A DNA stretch of 64,000 nucleotides. Source: Filobasidium wieringae. Its lineage: Eukaryota > Basidiomycota > Tremellomycetes > Filobasidiales > Filobasidiaceae. Location of the stretch: assembly GCA_001600055.1 (NCBI GenBank), contig BCIV01000002.1, forward strand, positions 934,287 to 998,286. The letters are read 5' to 3'. The translations under genes and the position numbers were made by a program. Below, piece by piece: positions 44,311-55,923 of the stretch. Under the pieces are notes generated by a model that did not search any database, had not been told where the DNA came from, and worked only from the letters and a program-made list of their open reading frames with translations. How positions within the stretch are numbered: the first letter of the stretch is position 1; the number at the start of each line of letters is the position of its first letter.

Positions 44311-46691
44311 TCAGTAAAGGCCAGCTATGTGAGAAAAAGGTCAGAACATCTATTGAGCCTGACTTCATCTTTGAAACTGGTGTACGTACCACCGACAGGG
44401 TCAGCGATAACTGGAGAAGTCAAGCATGCTTGATGAATTAGGTTCAATGCCTTGATTCCGTCACTTCCATTGATAACTGGGGACGATTTGCTTCAGATCA
44501 GCAAAAGTAAAGCGATCTGCCGATATCTCGACTCACCACAACTGATATTGATCTCGCTCGCCCTACAGAAACAATTTTAACCTTAGCCAATCGCGATGCA
44601 GACATAGGAATGGCTGAACTTGCCCTTGCGAGATCATTTCGATGTTCACATTGCCATCAGCCAATGTGGAAAACATCTTTCCGGCGATTCCGACCATATG
44701 TCGCATCTGTCGCCCGACCAATGACAGAATAGCCATATCCTTCGAAACGGTGATCTGCGAGCTTGTCGTTTAGCAAGGTGACGTAAGATAATAGGAGAAA
44801 AGACACATACATGACCAATCTTCTCCAAGTCTCGGACCAAACGCTCCAGTCGATCTTTCTTGATGAAGTCCTGCAATGCCATTGAGACCTGTAGTAAAGA
44901 AATCGCTTGAGCTCAAGCTGAACTCTTACATGTGGTGAGAAGCACTCACGTGGACTTCACTGGTGCTGATAAGATCCACGACAACACCCGCCCGATCAAG
45001 AGTTCCGAAAATTCTAGCCAAGAAGCCATGACTGATAGTCTTCCTATTCGAGTGTATATTGATGACAATGATCTCGTCCTTGATGGTAACAGCCGTAGGC
45101 ATCTTCACGGCATCCACACTCTTGACGACCTCATTGACATCCCTCTTCCCGACTCCTCTAGCGGACGCGTCCGCAGAACCGTCATCCATATCCTCGCTTT
45201 GAGCAGGGTAGATGATAGTCCCCTCTCCTGCAGGATTATCCACGTTCTTGATTCTGATAGGAATTTTTGCACGGATCACCTGCTCCATAGTGAAAGGGTG
45301 AATGACCTCGCTTCCGTAGTAAGTCAATTCTGCGGCTTCGTCGGGGGTAATGATAGGTACCATCCTCGCCGTCGGGACCTTTCTTGGATCTGCCGTAAAG
45401 ATACCGTCGACCTCCTTCCATACCTGCAACTCGCTGGCCTGAACTCCCACTGCGCAAAGAGCAGCGCAGAGATCGGTGTAGCCTCTTCCGATTTGACTCA
45501 GTAAAGATCCAGGAACGACTCCGAAGTAACCAGTAATAACTGGAACTCTTGTTCCGCACGCACGAAGACGTTCACCTAGTCGAGCGGAAAGCCTGTCGTA
45601 GAATGATTGATCCAATTGAGCGACGCCTTGATCGTGCGAAGAAGAAGCCTTGGCGGCCTCTTCGCCGGAAGATATAGTACTATCCACGATGTTTTCCAGC
45701 GATACCAGCTCCGAATCGATCCCCTGCGTCGCGAAATAGGCGATCAGTAACGACACTTTTTGGTCCATACACCGTAATTGCGGACGTACCCTGTCTCGTA
45801 GTGAAGCAGCAACAATTTTACAAGCCAGCCTCTCACCAATTCCAATAATACTGTCCTGACTTCTAGGACTGATCTCGTCGATGATCTGCGCGGCACTCAA
45901 GAACGATCTCAACCGATCCAAATCCCTTTCAATCTCTTCGTTCAGTTCTCGCAGCAGAGCAGGGTCCTGAACAGCGTTTCGAGCAGCTTCTAGGTGATCC
46001 TTCTTCAATTGATCGACAGTTTTGTGAAACGCTGGGAGGTTGCTGGAAGGAGTCTCGAAACCAGGAGTTCTAGGTGGTAGAACGCCTGAGGAGGAGGGGG
46101 AAGAGGTGGAAGGTTGAAATGGGGAGGGAGAAGATGACCTTGATAATTTCATATCTCTCAGAGAAGATATGCTTGCATTCAATCCAGCAGAAGCTTCGTT
46201 GGGATTTGAAGTCATTCCATTTAGGCCCTCATTGAAATAACCGGATCCAACTCGTTTAGGATAAAAGGGAGTTGCGCTTCCAGAGGTAGGTTCAGCAGAT
46301 GGAGAGAACGAGTTGGGAGAAGGAGTTAGAGCTTCTCGAGAAGCTTGCAGGAGAAGATTGGTAGTTCCTAGGGCCTTAGTGCTACCTGAGCGAGCAGAAC
46401 AGACCACGGCTACCTTGTTACCAGGCAAATACGATCTAGGAACGATGGGGATTCAGCATTTTGACCTCTTATAGAAGCATAGTTCTTGCATCCGTATCAA
46501 GACCATTATAGTAGAAAAAGGTTTTCAACTTACTCTACGATCGCTCCAATATTGTCGAGACTCTTTCCGACAGATGTACCTCCATATTTTTGAATAACCC
46601 ATGGTGTACTATCGCTACCAGAGTTTGCCAAGAGCGGCTCTGGAGATGGTCCGGTCGGGGTGGACGCTTGAGAGTCGTTAGGCGACGCCAT
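44311..46691 (-). CDS. HOM3: Aspartokinase with ACT domains
   Basis: Seven exons in transcript order: 46691-46534, 46435-44950, 44888-44811, 44754-44624, 44562-44537, 44476-44390, 44324-44311. The sum is 1980 nt, giving 659 aa. It phosphorylates aspartate, the first step to threonine, methionine and homoserine. The kinase opens with WVIQKYGGTSVGKSL, the family signature. After VVCSARSG comes an S/P-rich insertion of about 95 aa not found in most aspartokinases. GERLACKIVAASLRDRV, PVITGYFGVVPGSLLSQIGR, GYTDLCAALCAVG and EVDGIFTADPRKVP complete the catalytic domain. Two ACT regions follow, the first with VITIK-type IVINIHSNRK, the second with KDMAILSLVGRQMRHMVGIA and NVNIEMISQGASEINISCV. Intron 4 starts GC and exon 5 is 26 nt. 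The final 14-nt exon is the least certain; reading through would add about 20 residues. Confidence 0.9.
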
Positions 46692-47055
46692 ATGGGAGTG
46701 CTTGCTCGATTCTAAGCGACTACTAGGATGCTCTGGGGGTGTCCGTGGATGAGGTTGGTGAGGAGAGCAGACGAGGTCGACAATCGAATTGAGCGTGTTG
46801 GTCTGAGTGATTGGTTTGGTGTAAGCGAGTCACAACTTTACGAATTACTTTCGGGTCTCGGATACAAATAACAATCAATTACGGATATAAATATGGCGTC
46901 AACGTCAACTCAACCCCTGCCGATTGATACCCAGCATCACAAGAATTCTGGCTCGACATGATCGTCCTTCCCATCCTCTATGAGAAAGGAGGAATCAAAA
47001 CCAAGAATGGTCAACATCTTCGCCCTGTTCTCGTCTCTTCGGGTCCTCAAGCAGA
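46692..47055. promoter_or_regulatory. HOM3 promoter and BRF1 3' flank
   Basis: 364 bp, no gene. The HOM3 5' leader is here. A Gcn4-type TGACTC-like box was looked for and none is clear, apart from GAGTCAC near 46829 (agcgagtcacaac), which is a TGACTC match on the minus strand. Confidence 0.35.
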
Positions 47056-49243
47056 CTAACCTTCACCATCATCCTTCTCATCCGTCTTCTCCTCGAACCC
47101 ATCAGCAAGCGGAGTATCCTCCCTCTCCTCGCCGTCATCATTCCCATCGCTTTTAAACAAGCCCTCCAGCGCGGCGTAATTGACGTTTCGACTATAGTTC
47201 TTGCGTTCCAGCAATCCTTTCGCTGCTGCTGCGGCACTTTCCGCTGGTCCTACAGGACCTCGACGGACACGAGGCTAAGGCAACGGGGAGAGCATTCAAT
47301 GAGTCGGACTTGTAGTACGACGATGAATACCAACTCCAGACTCACCTTTCTCTGGTCCGCTTCTGCTTCTTCCTGCAATTCATCCAACTTCTGCCTGCGC
47401 AACTTTTCTGTTCGACAGAGCAAGAACGATCAGTTCAATCGACCTGTACACGGTCTACAAATAGCCTGCAGTTACCTTGTAATTTCTCCAGATAATCCAT
47501 GTTAACGCTTATCCATGTGTGCATTTTGATCTTTGCCGAAACCTCGTCCAGAAGATACTCGTCCAGCTCATCCTCGTCCAACCCTTTCAACGGATCATCC
47601 TCCTCCTGAGCCCGCCTCTGAGTGATGGATTGCAATTCCTCTTGCTTCGCTTGTTCGATGGTTTGTAATTCGTTCGCTACTTCGTCATCTTGCAAGACCT
47701 CTTTCAAAACGTTCTCGACCGCGGCGTCAACGATTTCCTCATTAGGGTCTGGTTCATCGGGTTGTTCCTCGTCATACATATTTGCCATTGTGGATGGACC
47801 AGGACCCGCAGCCGAGGAAGAGATTTTGGGGATCACAGGGAAAGGGGATTCGTTCCTTTCCGAACGAGCCGAACCATTACTATTCCCTCGATCGAGCTTC
47901 ACCCTCTTTCCCTTGCTCGAAGGTACTTGTGATCCCTTCCGTCTCTTTCTGGATCCCGGAGCGACCTCTTCATCCTCGTCATTGACAGTGCTCGCACTGG
48001 CAGCCCTAGCAGACCTAGCTTCCTCTGCCGCCTTCACCTCCTCAATTTCCCTATTCTTCGTAAACGCCGGCGGATTCTCCGCTTGGTCCAACCAAACGTC
48101 CCTGAACTCTGCCACAGTGAGCTTTCCCGTAGCAGATCTCTGGAACTCCTCCAATCTCTTCTTTATGGTCACATCCGCAATCTTGACCACCTGGACGATT
48201 TCCGCAACGGATCTTCGATAGTTGTTCATCCTCGCTGCGAGAATCAGAGCAGCCCCACAGATTCCAGAAGGTTTACGTCCAGTGGTCATCCAATCCCTAG
48301 AAAATCGTGAAACAAGTCGAGTAGCATCGGATTTGACTTGATCTAGATCGTCCCCGAATTCAAGAAGACTGGCGAAACGGTGGATATAGATGGAAGGGTC
48401 GATGGGAAGAGCATCCTTGATGTTAAGAGTTCTAAGGAGTTTGAGGTAGATTGCTCCGACATCAAAGACATTGACCTATTGCAATGGACGTAATATGAGA
48501 TCAGACTGTGAGCTACCCCTTTTCCGGTACAATTGCTTACGTCGTTCAGTCTGTCCGCGAAGTCGATCAACATGAGAGGAGGGGGATCCCTCCTGATCCG
48601 ACCAGCCAGATAGACACAGGCTCCAACCACCAGCTCTCCCCTTCGACCTCGGGTGAATTTGGCCTGATAGGCCATGAACCACACTCGACCAGCCGATTCT
48701 CCTATACCTTCACCAACTCCCATCATTCTCGCAACATCCATGCATCTAGCCTTTCCTGTTGTGTTGGGATTCTTAAAAGACTGGAAAGTATAACTAGGAG
48801 ACTAGACATACCAGCTTTCTCAGAGAAATCATGAGAGTTTCCTCCAAATCGATTGTGTTTCCCGAACGTTGCCCCAGCTGATCAATCTGAGTCAGCTTCG
48901 GCTTCAGCTGGGAGGATGCTCGGCAGACTCACTAGCTCCAGCCGCGATCCTTGTTCCAAGAGCTGTTGCTGCTCCCGCCGAGTTTTCTGCAAATCCAACT
49001 TCATCCTGCAAAACTGTCTCCGAGACGATCGTACCACAGTTTAAGCAACTTTGCGTTGACAGACCGTTAGGAATAAGAGCGGTCGAACCTTATCAGCTGG
49101 ACTTACTAGACTTTCCCTTCCACAGCATCCTCTCGCAGTTTCGTCTCGTAACACGACGGGCAGTGCACCGCCTTGATTTATATGAACTAGATTAGTGAAG
49201 ATCTGTAAAGCTCGAGATTTTCCCACAGATCACCTACGTTCAT
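47056..49243 (-). CDS. BRF1: TFIIIB subunit Brf1 (TFIIB-related factor)
   Basis: Brf1 joins TBP and Bdp1 to recruit RNA polymerase III. The first coding exon is only ATGAAC (49243-49238). Exons 49171-49107 and 49048-48933 then build the zinc ribbon: CPSC in the second and YCLNC in the third (C-x2-C pairs), followed by GTIVSETVLQDEVGFAE. The next exons give TGATFGKHNRFGGNSHDF, then the first cyclin repeat (RCMDVARMMGVGEGIGESAG, ELVVGACVYLAGRI) and the second (VSRFSRDWMTTGRKPSGICG, AALILAARMNNYRRS). The C terminus has a basic KRRK patch, an acidic helical region (VENVLKEVLQDDEVANEL), and the Brf1 homology block ending NYAALEGLF. Stop TAG at 47056. Joined exons keep phase at all the junctions I checked. 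Confidence 0.9.
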
Positions 49244-49597
49244 GGCTATGGGTGTTTCCCTTCAAGCTGTCAAAAAGTCGAGTGGGGTTTCCAGGATTGT
49301 GGTCAATGTTTGTGAAGTGGACAAGAAATATTTAGCTTGCCGAGCACAATCAAAACAGTTCTGAAAGCTTCGATCTTGCCATGCCAAATGCTAAATGACT
49401 TGATCGCGCAGAGACGCGTCGCAGAACACCGCGCTTTGGCGATCTCTCCTAATCTCGACGTCCCGACACTGGCCTCACTACTGATAGATGGTAGTATATA
49501 GTTTACATCGTTACAAGATTAATCCATCGCTGCAAGGACGACGAATGAGTGATAGGCATGCTGAGAACATGCAGATACACGTCTTCCTCGCAATACT
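49244..49597. other. BRF1 promoter and YCF1-like 3' flank
   Basis: 354 bp between tandem minus-strand genes. No gene. Nothing distinct was seen. Confidence 0.45.
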
Positions 49598-52500
49598 CTA
49601 GTCTAATCCACCTTTGCGAGCCTGACCGACAAGAGAAGCATACAAAGAATCCGGCTTCTCAAGCAAGGCTTGGGGCGAGTCGTACTCGGCGACTCTACCA
49701 TGGTCGAGAACAAGAATCCTATCCGAATCCTCGATGGTATTCATCCTGTGAGCAATGATAAGCTTGGTAACATGGTCGAAGGCGGGACCACGTAAAATGC
49801 GCTGGATCGCCTCATCGGTCTCTAGATCAATACTAGAGGTGGCCTGTAGGAAGAGACGTTGTGTTAGAAGCGATTTATTGATTAGACTGAGGAACATCGT
49901 TCTTACCTCGTCCAAAACAATGATCCTGGTTCGTCTCAAAAGGGCTCGGGCGAAACAAATGAGCTGCCTCTGTCCAGATGAGAAATTGGCACCTCCCTCA
50001 GAGACCTGTGCATCGAGACCTCCAGGTTGGTTCTTGATGAAATCCTTCAAGTACGACTGTTCCAATGCGGTCCAGATTTCAGCATCGGAATAAAGCCCGA
50101 TAGGATCTACGTTGAAACGGATAGTAGCATCTCCGAATAGCTGAGGATCTTGAGGGATAATAGAAATGGCAGTACGTAGGTCAGTTAGACCAAGAGTGGT
50201 AATGTCGACCCCGTCCACGAAGATCTTGCCCGACGTCGGTTCGAGGATACGGAAGAGAGCCAAAGTCACGGTACTCTTTCCTGCTCCAGTTCGACCACAG
50301 ATCTAAGACATAGGAGGATTGAAACGTTAACCGACGAGAACAGATTCCCAATTAGCGCTCTACTTACACCAACTGTATGTCCACCTTCGATCTTCAAGCT
50401 AACATCCCTCAAAGATGGGTCAAGCTCAGGTCGGTACTTGGCGGTATAGTTGCGGAACTCAATGCTACCGTGCTGAGGCCAAGAAGATACCGGCTTCGTC
50501 TCTTCGATTTCATCCGGGGCCTCCGATGGCAAATGAGTGTATCCCAAAACTCGCTCGACACTGGTGATATTGCTCTCGACATCGCTTGCGCTTCGAACCA
50601 TCCACCCCAAAGCTCCCATAGATGAAGAGATATACGACATCACGATACCGGTCAGACCACTGTCAACCTTGCCTTTGCCAATAATGACAGTAAGGACAGA
50701 CGCTACAGCTGCAGCCAGAATCATGACCGACCCAAGTCCTTCCAATCGAACAGCCAGCCATCGGTTGACGTTCATGGCAGGGACTAGTGTACTCGCGTTA
50801 CGCTGGACGCGGGCCTCGTTTGCTAAGGAGAACCTCTTGGCTTGATTGTACGCTCGAACTGTCTCGGCTCCCGCTAGCGCTTCGCCGAACCAACTAAGTA
50901 CGGGACTTCTGGATACTGCTTCGAGTCGCTTCAATTCTCGGCTAGTAGCGATGTAGAAAGACATGACCTTGAGGTACACCCAAGCCAGGGGGATGATAGG
51001 GATCAAAACGATGGGAGCTCCGAAAGCGATCACACCAATAACACCGATTACTGACGTCAGAGTCCTGAAAAAGCCGGAGAAGACTCGAACTAAGACGTCG
51101 TCAATAGTGTTGATATCTCGTGTAAAGATGTTTAGAATCCTCCCTTGAGGGGTCTGTTCGAAGAAGCTCATGGGTGCTCTCATCAAGGCTGCGAAACTGC
51201 CGTCATGCATTCGCTTGGAGCATCGGATTGCACACAATACCTGCAGCAGCAGAGTCGACGCGACCGACAATGCTGCAGAAAGGATTCCGATCCCTCCATA
51301 CAGGAGGAGATAAGTTGCAGTGTTGGAGTTGGCGTTGTTTTCGTTGTTGGCCCGGGCCCAGTATCGGAGGATCAGGTTACCAGCAATGGAACTCGCTTGA
51401 GCTGCGATTAGACAAAGGAAGAAAGCCCCAACTCCGATCCTGCTGGCGGCGGCAATGTAATCCCGGTATACCTGACGGTTAACAGCTCCCTTTTCCCGCT
51501 TTTCCTTCGGTTTGGAGTCCTCCTTTAAGTCACGAATGGCTTCCTTCTTGGCAGCGTGGGTACTAAGCACCGAAGCGCGTCTCATAGTAGCAATCGACAT
51601 CCTACGATCATTTCGGGGAAGCCTTGCAGCATCCTGCTCGTATTCCTCCGTTGCGTTTTCTTCGTCCTCGACAACGTCCTCGACCATATCTCCGTTCAAG
51701 TTGGTGGCTTCCTCCTTCTCTTCTTCCTTCTCGGAGGCTTGGTTGCCCATGGTCGTGATCAATTTGTAAATCTCGCTTGCAGAGTTGGCCATTGCCTGAT
51801 CATAAGTGCTAGTCTCCAGGATGATTCCCCGACGAAGCATAACAATCTTGTCCACAGCAGGCAGGAAAGTGATGGCGTTAGTGCAGAGAATCCTGGCTTT
51901 CGATTTTAGAAGACCATTGGGTCCAAATACGTTATCCCAGATATGTTTTCCGACATGAGCATCGACGGCAGAAAGGGGATCGTCAAGAAGGTATAGATCG
52001 GCTCGTGCATAAACACATCGAGCCAAACTGATTCTAGCCTTTTGTCCTCCACTGAGTGAAACACCCTTCTCTCCTACTTGTGTACGGTCTCCTTCAGGCA
52101 TAATGGCGAGATCAGGGCGCAACGCACAGGCGTCCAGGACCTTCTCGTAGAAGGCGTGGTCGAACTTGGTTCCAAAGACGATGTTGTCCTTGATCGACGC
52201 CGAAAGAATAAACGAACTCTGACTGAAGTAGGCGACATCTCCACGGACAGTAACGGAACCCTCACTTCTCTGCATCTCGCCCAAGATAGCTGAGATAAGA
52301 GAAGTTTTTCCGTCACCGACACGACCAAGGATTCCTACAAGCTCTCCCTTTTTAATGGAAAAGTCGATATCCTGCAAAGTCGGCTCAACGGAATCCCCAG
52401 CCCATCTGAACTCTCCGTTTTCAATCTTGACGATCTCCTGGCCTCGGCTTGGGGTCTCGGCGCCGCTGCGACCTTCCGCACGAATCACAGTTCGGGCATC

Positions 52501-54679
52501 TTTCTGAAGCTCTTTCGCGCTCAAAAAGTCCTCGATACGTGTAACGGATACAGTCGCCTCGATGATACTGGAGATAATGTTGGAAAAGACTCCCATAGGG
52601 AAACTCAATAGTTGGAAAAGCGAAATGGCAGGGAAAATCTTGTCACTTGTCAGGGGATGGGGACTGGTGTATGCATAAGTGGCGAAGGTTCCGAAAGCAA
52701 CCAAGAATGGAATGGTCGACCAGAAGAAGAACGACATCGAGTTGTTTTTTGCGATCGACCTGAGCATCTCAAGCTCCTGACCGTTCCTGACTCCGAGGAC
52801 CTTTTCTGAGAAAGCCTTCTCCCATCCATAGAGCTTGATACTCTTAATATTGGTAAGAACCTCGTTCATCAATCGTGTCCTCGTGTCCTTATTACCCATC
52901 TGGATCTTCTGCAGACGTTTCTGACGTTTGGCGATCAAGGCGTTGATGGGCAAACTGACGACCATTATCGCGACTCCAACGAAAGCTTGCCATCCGAGCA
53001 GGTTGTAGAGGGAGACGAATGCAATGATGATCTGTGGAGGGGTAAATTTAGTGTGACACTTGAGAGTATGCAAAATATAATCTCACCTGGAAAGGCCCAC
53101 TCCAAGCGATGTGCAAGTACGGCAACAAATCCGCAATCCTGAACGTGTCCACGCTCTGGAGATTGACTATATCACCAGTCGTCTTTCCCCCTCGCTCTTC
53201 GTTGCTGAGAACTAAACTCTTCTTGAAGATGAGCATGACCAGGGCCGACCTGACTCTCATGTTCGTCTCGAAAGTGCGTTCAAAGTATTGATGCAGGAGG
53301 AAAGTGGCCATGTTCGCACATGCAAACATGGAGAATGCAATAGCGAATCCTTGAATGGCGGGTTGAGGGGAACTTGGTCCGGCCTTGTCTGTGGGTGCAT
53401 ACGATTGTACGAAACTAAGCAGATATCGGAGCAACTGTGGTTGCAAGAAGGACAGGACGTCGTAGAACGCCTTCAGAATACCAGCAATGACGAACGGACC
53501 TCCAAACGCTTTGAAAAGCGCCATTTTAAGAGAAGCCCGCTTCTTTTTGCCGTCATTGACGTAACCCACTTGTTGCTCCCAGGCAGAGGTGAGTCGCTCA
53601 TTCAAGGCTTCAGCACTGTCGCTGGCAGGGAGAGGCCAGATATCGTCCTCCTCGATAAAACGTTTGACCCCTAGTCTCATTAGAGGAGTGAGGTAACCGA
53701 ATGTCAACCTGGAATAGATGTTTGCTCTGAGAACAGGGCTTTCTACCTCTTCCATAGCGATTTTGTCCTCCATAGTCAAGCGATTGGCGGATGGCTGGTC
53801 ATTCTCCCCTTCACTCTCTTCGGTTATAACGCTATCGTCGTCGCTCCCAACAGCCGTATAGTTTGACTTGGTCTTGCGCTTTGAATCTCCCTTGCTGTAA
53901 TCGATTCCCTCTCCGATCCTGATTCCACCCTGTTCAGGTCCAATGATCTCGATGAACCAAGCCAGAACTCCGAATCCTACGCTAGACGCTAGCATAGAGA
54001 AAGAGGCTTTGGCAGTAGCGTTCCATCGACCGTAGACGAGGGAAAACAGGCTCGTGTTGTGGCGATGGTGTAGCTGCGAGAAATAGGTTCGAGTGGTGAC
54101 TGCCAATGCCAACAGGTAGACTGGCCAGAAGATGAGAATGACTGAAGATGAACGGAGAGAACGATAGTGATTGAACCAAGTCAAGGCCATCAGAGTAGGG
54201 ACAGAAAGTAGGTGGAGGACAGCAGGGAGCGTGATGATGTTTTTAAAGGCGACGGGCGTATGTACCAGGATAAGCACGAGGTGCACAACAGCAGTCACAA
54301 AAGACAGTGCTAGTAGTACCTGATAACGAAACGATGTTAATTATCAACACCATGAATCTGTCGACAGGCGACATACCATCTTCATCACGAGCCTCGCTTT
54401 GCTCCATCCACCTCTTCTTCTCCTGGGTCCTTTTTTTCCTATCCTTGACACATCTATTATTCCTGCTACTAGTAGTAGGACGAGTGGGATGGGCAACACT
54501 ACAAGGTGTTCGAAGCATGGCGTAAAGTCAAACTGCCTGAGCTTAGAGAAAGGAGAATATCCTTCGGGCGAGTGACAAAAAGGTGACCTTGATTTGGAAA
54601 GTTGACCGATTGGGTCAGGATCTCCTCCTTGAGCCGAAGCTATGAGGATATCCGCAATTTGCGGTAGCCAGGAAGACAT
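49598..54679 (-). CDS. YCF1: ABCC-family transporter, Ycf1/MRP type
   Basis: Five exons in transcript order: 54679-54377, 54319-53087, 53031-50368, 50302-49907, 49843-49598. The sum is 4842 nt, giving 1613 aa. Ycf1 homologues move glutathione conjugates and metals into the vacuole. TMD0 (about 45-300) is followed by an acidic/basic linker, TMD1 (LTFGYLTPLMRLGVKR, TGDIVNLQSVDTFRI), NBD1 (Walker A GRVGDGKT near residue 748, signature LSGGQ near 838, Walker B LYLLDDPLSAVD), an acidic linker with an RRMSIATMRRAS stretch that looks like a basophilic kinase site, TMD2 (FFEQTPQGRILNIFTRDINT), and NBD2 (Walker A GRTGAGKST at about 1403-1411, signature FSSGQ near 1507, Walker B IIVLDE). Walker A has D where S is usual (GDGKT). 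The gene name is by similarity class; the substrate is inferred. Confidence 0.9.
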
Positions 54680-55102
54680 CTTGAGGACGTCTGCTTCAGC
54701 TGCAGGTCTTAGGATGCCTTGGGATTGTAGGTGATGTCTGTGCCCTGAAGCAAGGATATCTATACAAAGCTGCGCTGCGAGGTGTCGTTACCAATCAATT
54801 CCGGGCAAAATGCCTGATCGAACGCAAGGACGTAAGACCTTCGATCTGCCTCCACCTCGCGAGAAAGTTACCGCGTCGGGGGGAGCCGACGGATTGGAGA
54901 TCTCAGTACTCAATCAGAGCTTGTGAAGGTGTGGCAGATGTTATCGGTGCAAAACCTGCCGTAAGAACATAGACAGAGCTAAAACGCAGCATATGCATAT
55001 TATATCAAGCATCACTCGTCAAAAGGACGAGCAAAGGGTAAGGGCATTTCATACAACCTCAGGCGACAGAACCACGTCAGACGGCATCTTCAACCGAACC
55101 TC
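54680..55102. promoter_or_regulatory. YCF1-like promoter and coiled-coil gene 3' flank
   Basis: 423 bp. A 38-codon + strand frame from about 54810 has no support. The promoter of the transporter must lie here. Confidence 0.4.
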
Positions 55103-55923
55103 TTAACGGGCCAAGTTGTTGATTCCAGCGGAGGACTGTCCCATTCCATAGGTTCCCTCGCCGGCAAGGTTCTCCCCGACAACAGGCTGGATAGGGGCTC
55201 CAGTGGCAGGAGCACGGTTGCTAGAATCAAGCGTGTGCAGTTTCTCAGAACGGGCAGCATCGTTGATGTCGTGCTAGGAGATCGAAAGCGGCACATCAGA
55301 ACGAGTTCTCAGTCGAAGTCATTGGATCTACTTCAACTTACCTTCCTCTGAGCCTGCTCGAGAGCCTTCTTCTTGGCAGCAATCTGCTGTTCCATCTCAG
55401 CATGATGACGCTCCTTCAGGTTGATGTCCTGATAGCAAGACAGATGAGAGCGCCATCAGTCCTTTCTTCCACATACTATTATAGATCGTAAAGGAACAAG
55501 AAACTAACCTGAGCGAGCTTCTGCTCACGACTAAGAGCGGTGTCATGCTCATGAGTCAACTCGTTGACTTTAGCAGCGAGCTTGTGCTCCTGTTCAACAG
55601 CCCGGGCGTGAGCCTTGACGGAAGAGTTGTGCTCCTTCATAATCGAAGATAGGTCAATATCAAAAATCGATCGGAAAACGATAAGATGTAGGAGCATCAA
55701 ACTCACTTTGGCAGCCTTGTGCTCTGCCTTTTCAGCAGCAGCGACCTCTTTCAAAGCATGCTTGATAGCACTATCGTCGTGCTTCTCCTCTGTCAACACG
55801 AGCGTAGCCAACCGATCAGTTCCGCTGTTCCTTTTAGCGTTGTCCCGGTCTTATCACGAACTCACCCTTCTTCAACAACTTCTCCTCCTGAGCGGCAGGG
55901 TCACTAGATCCGAACAAACCCAT
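55103..55923 (-). CDS. Small soluble coiled-coil protein, unknown function
   Basis: Five exons (55923-55866, 55789-55707, 55634-55509, 55428-55342, 55273-55103), 525 nt, 174 aa. It starts MGLFGSSDPAAQEEKLLKKG. Residues about 12-125 are Ala, Lys, Glu, His-rich and clearly helical (HALKEVAAAEKAEHKAAK, VEQEHKLAAKVNELTHEHD, EMEQQIAAKKKALEQAQRK), a continuous coiled coil. The C terminus is Gly/Pro-rich (GEGTYGMGQSSAGINNL). It has no signal peptide or membrane segment. N-terminal MGLFG could be lipid-modified, since Gly2 is present, but no further support is visible. Similar small proteins are common in basidiomycetes; function unknown. Confidence 0.8.

Noticed and set aside
49598..54679. GDGKT in Walker A as an inactivating change
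   Set aside because: The essential G-K-T residues are intact; the D replaces a tolerated position.
54810..54926. 38-codon + strand frame (MPDRTQGRKTF)
   Set aside because: Too short, with no supporting signal.
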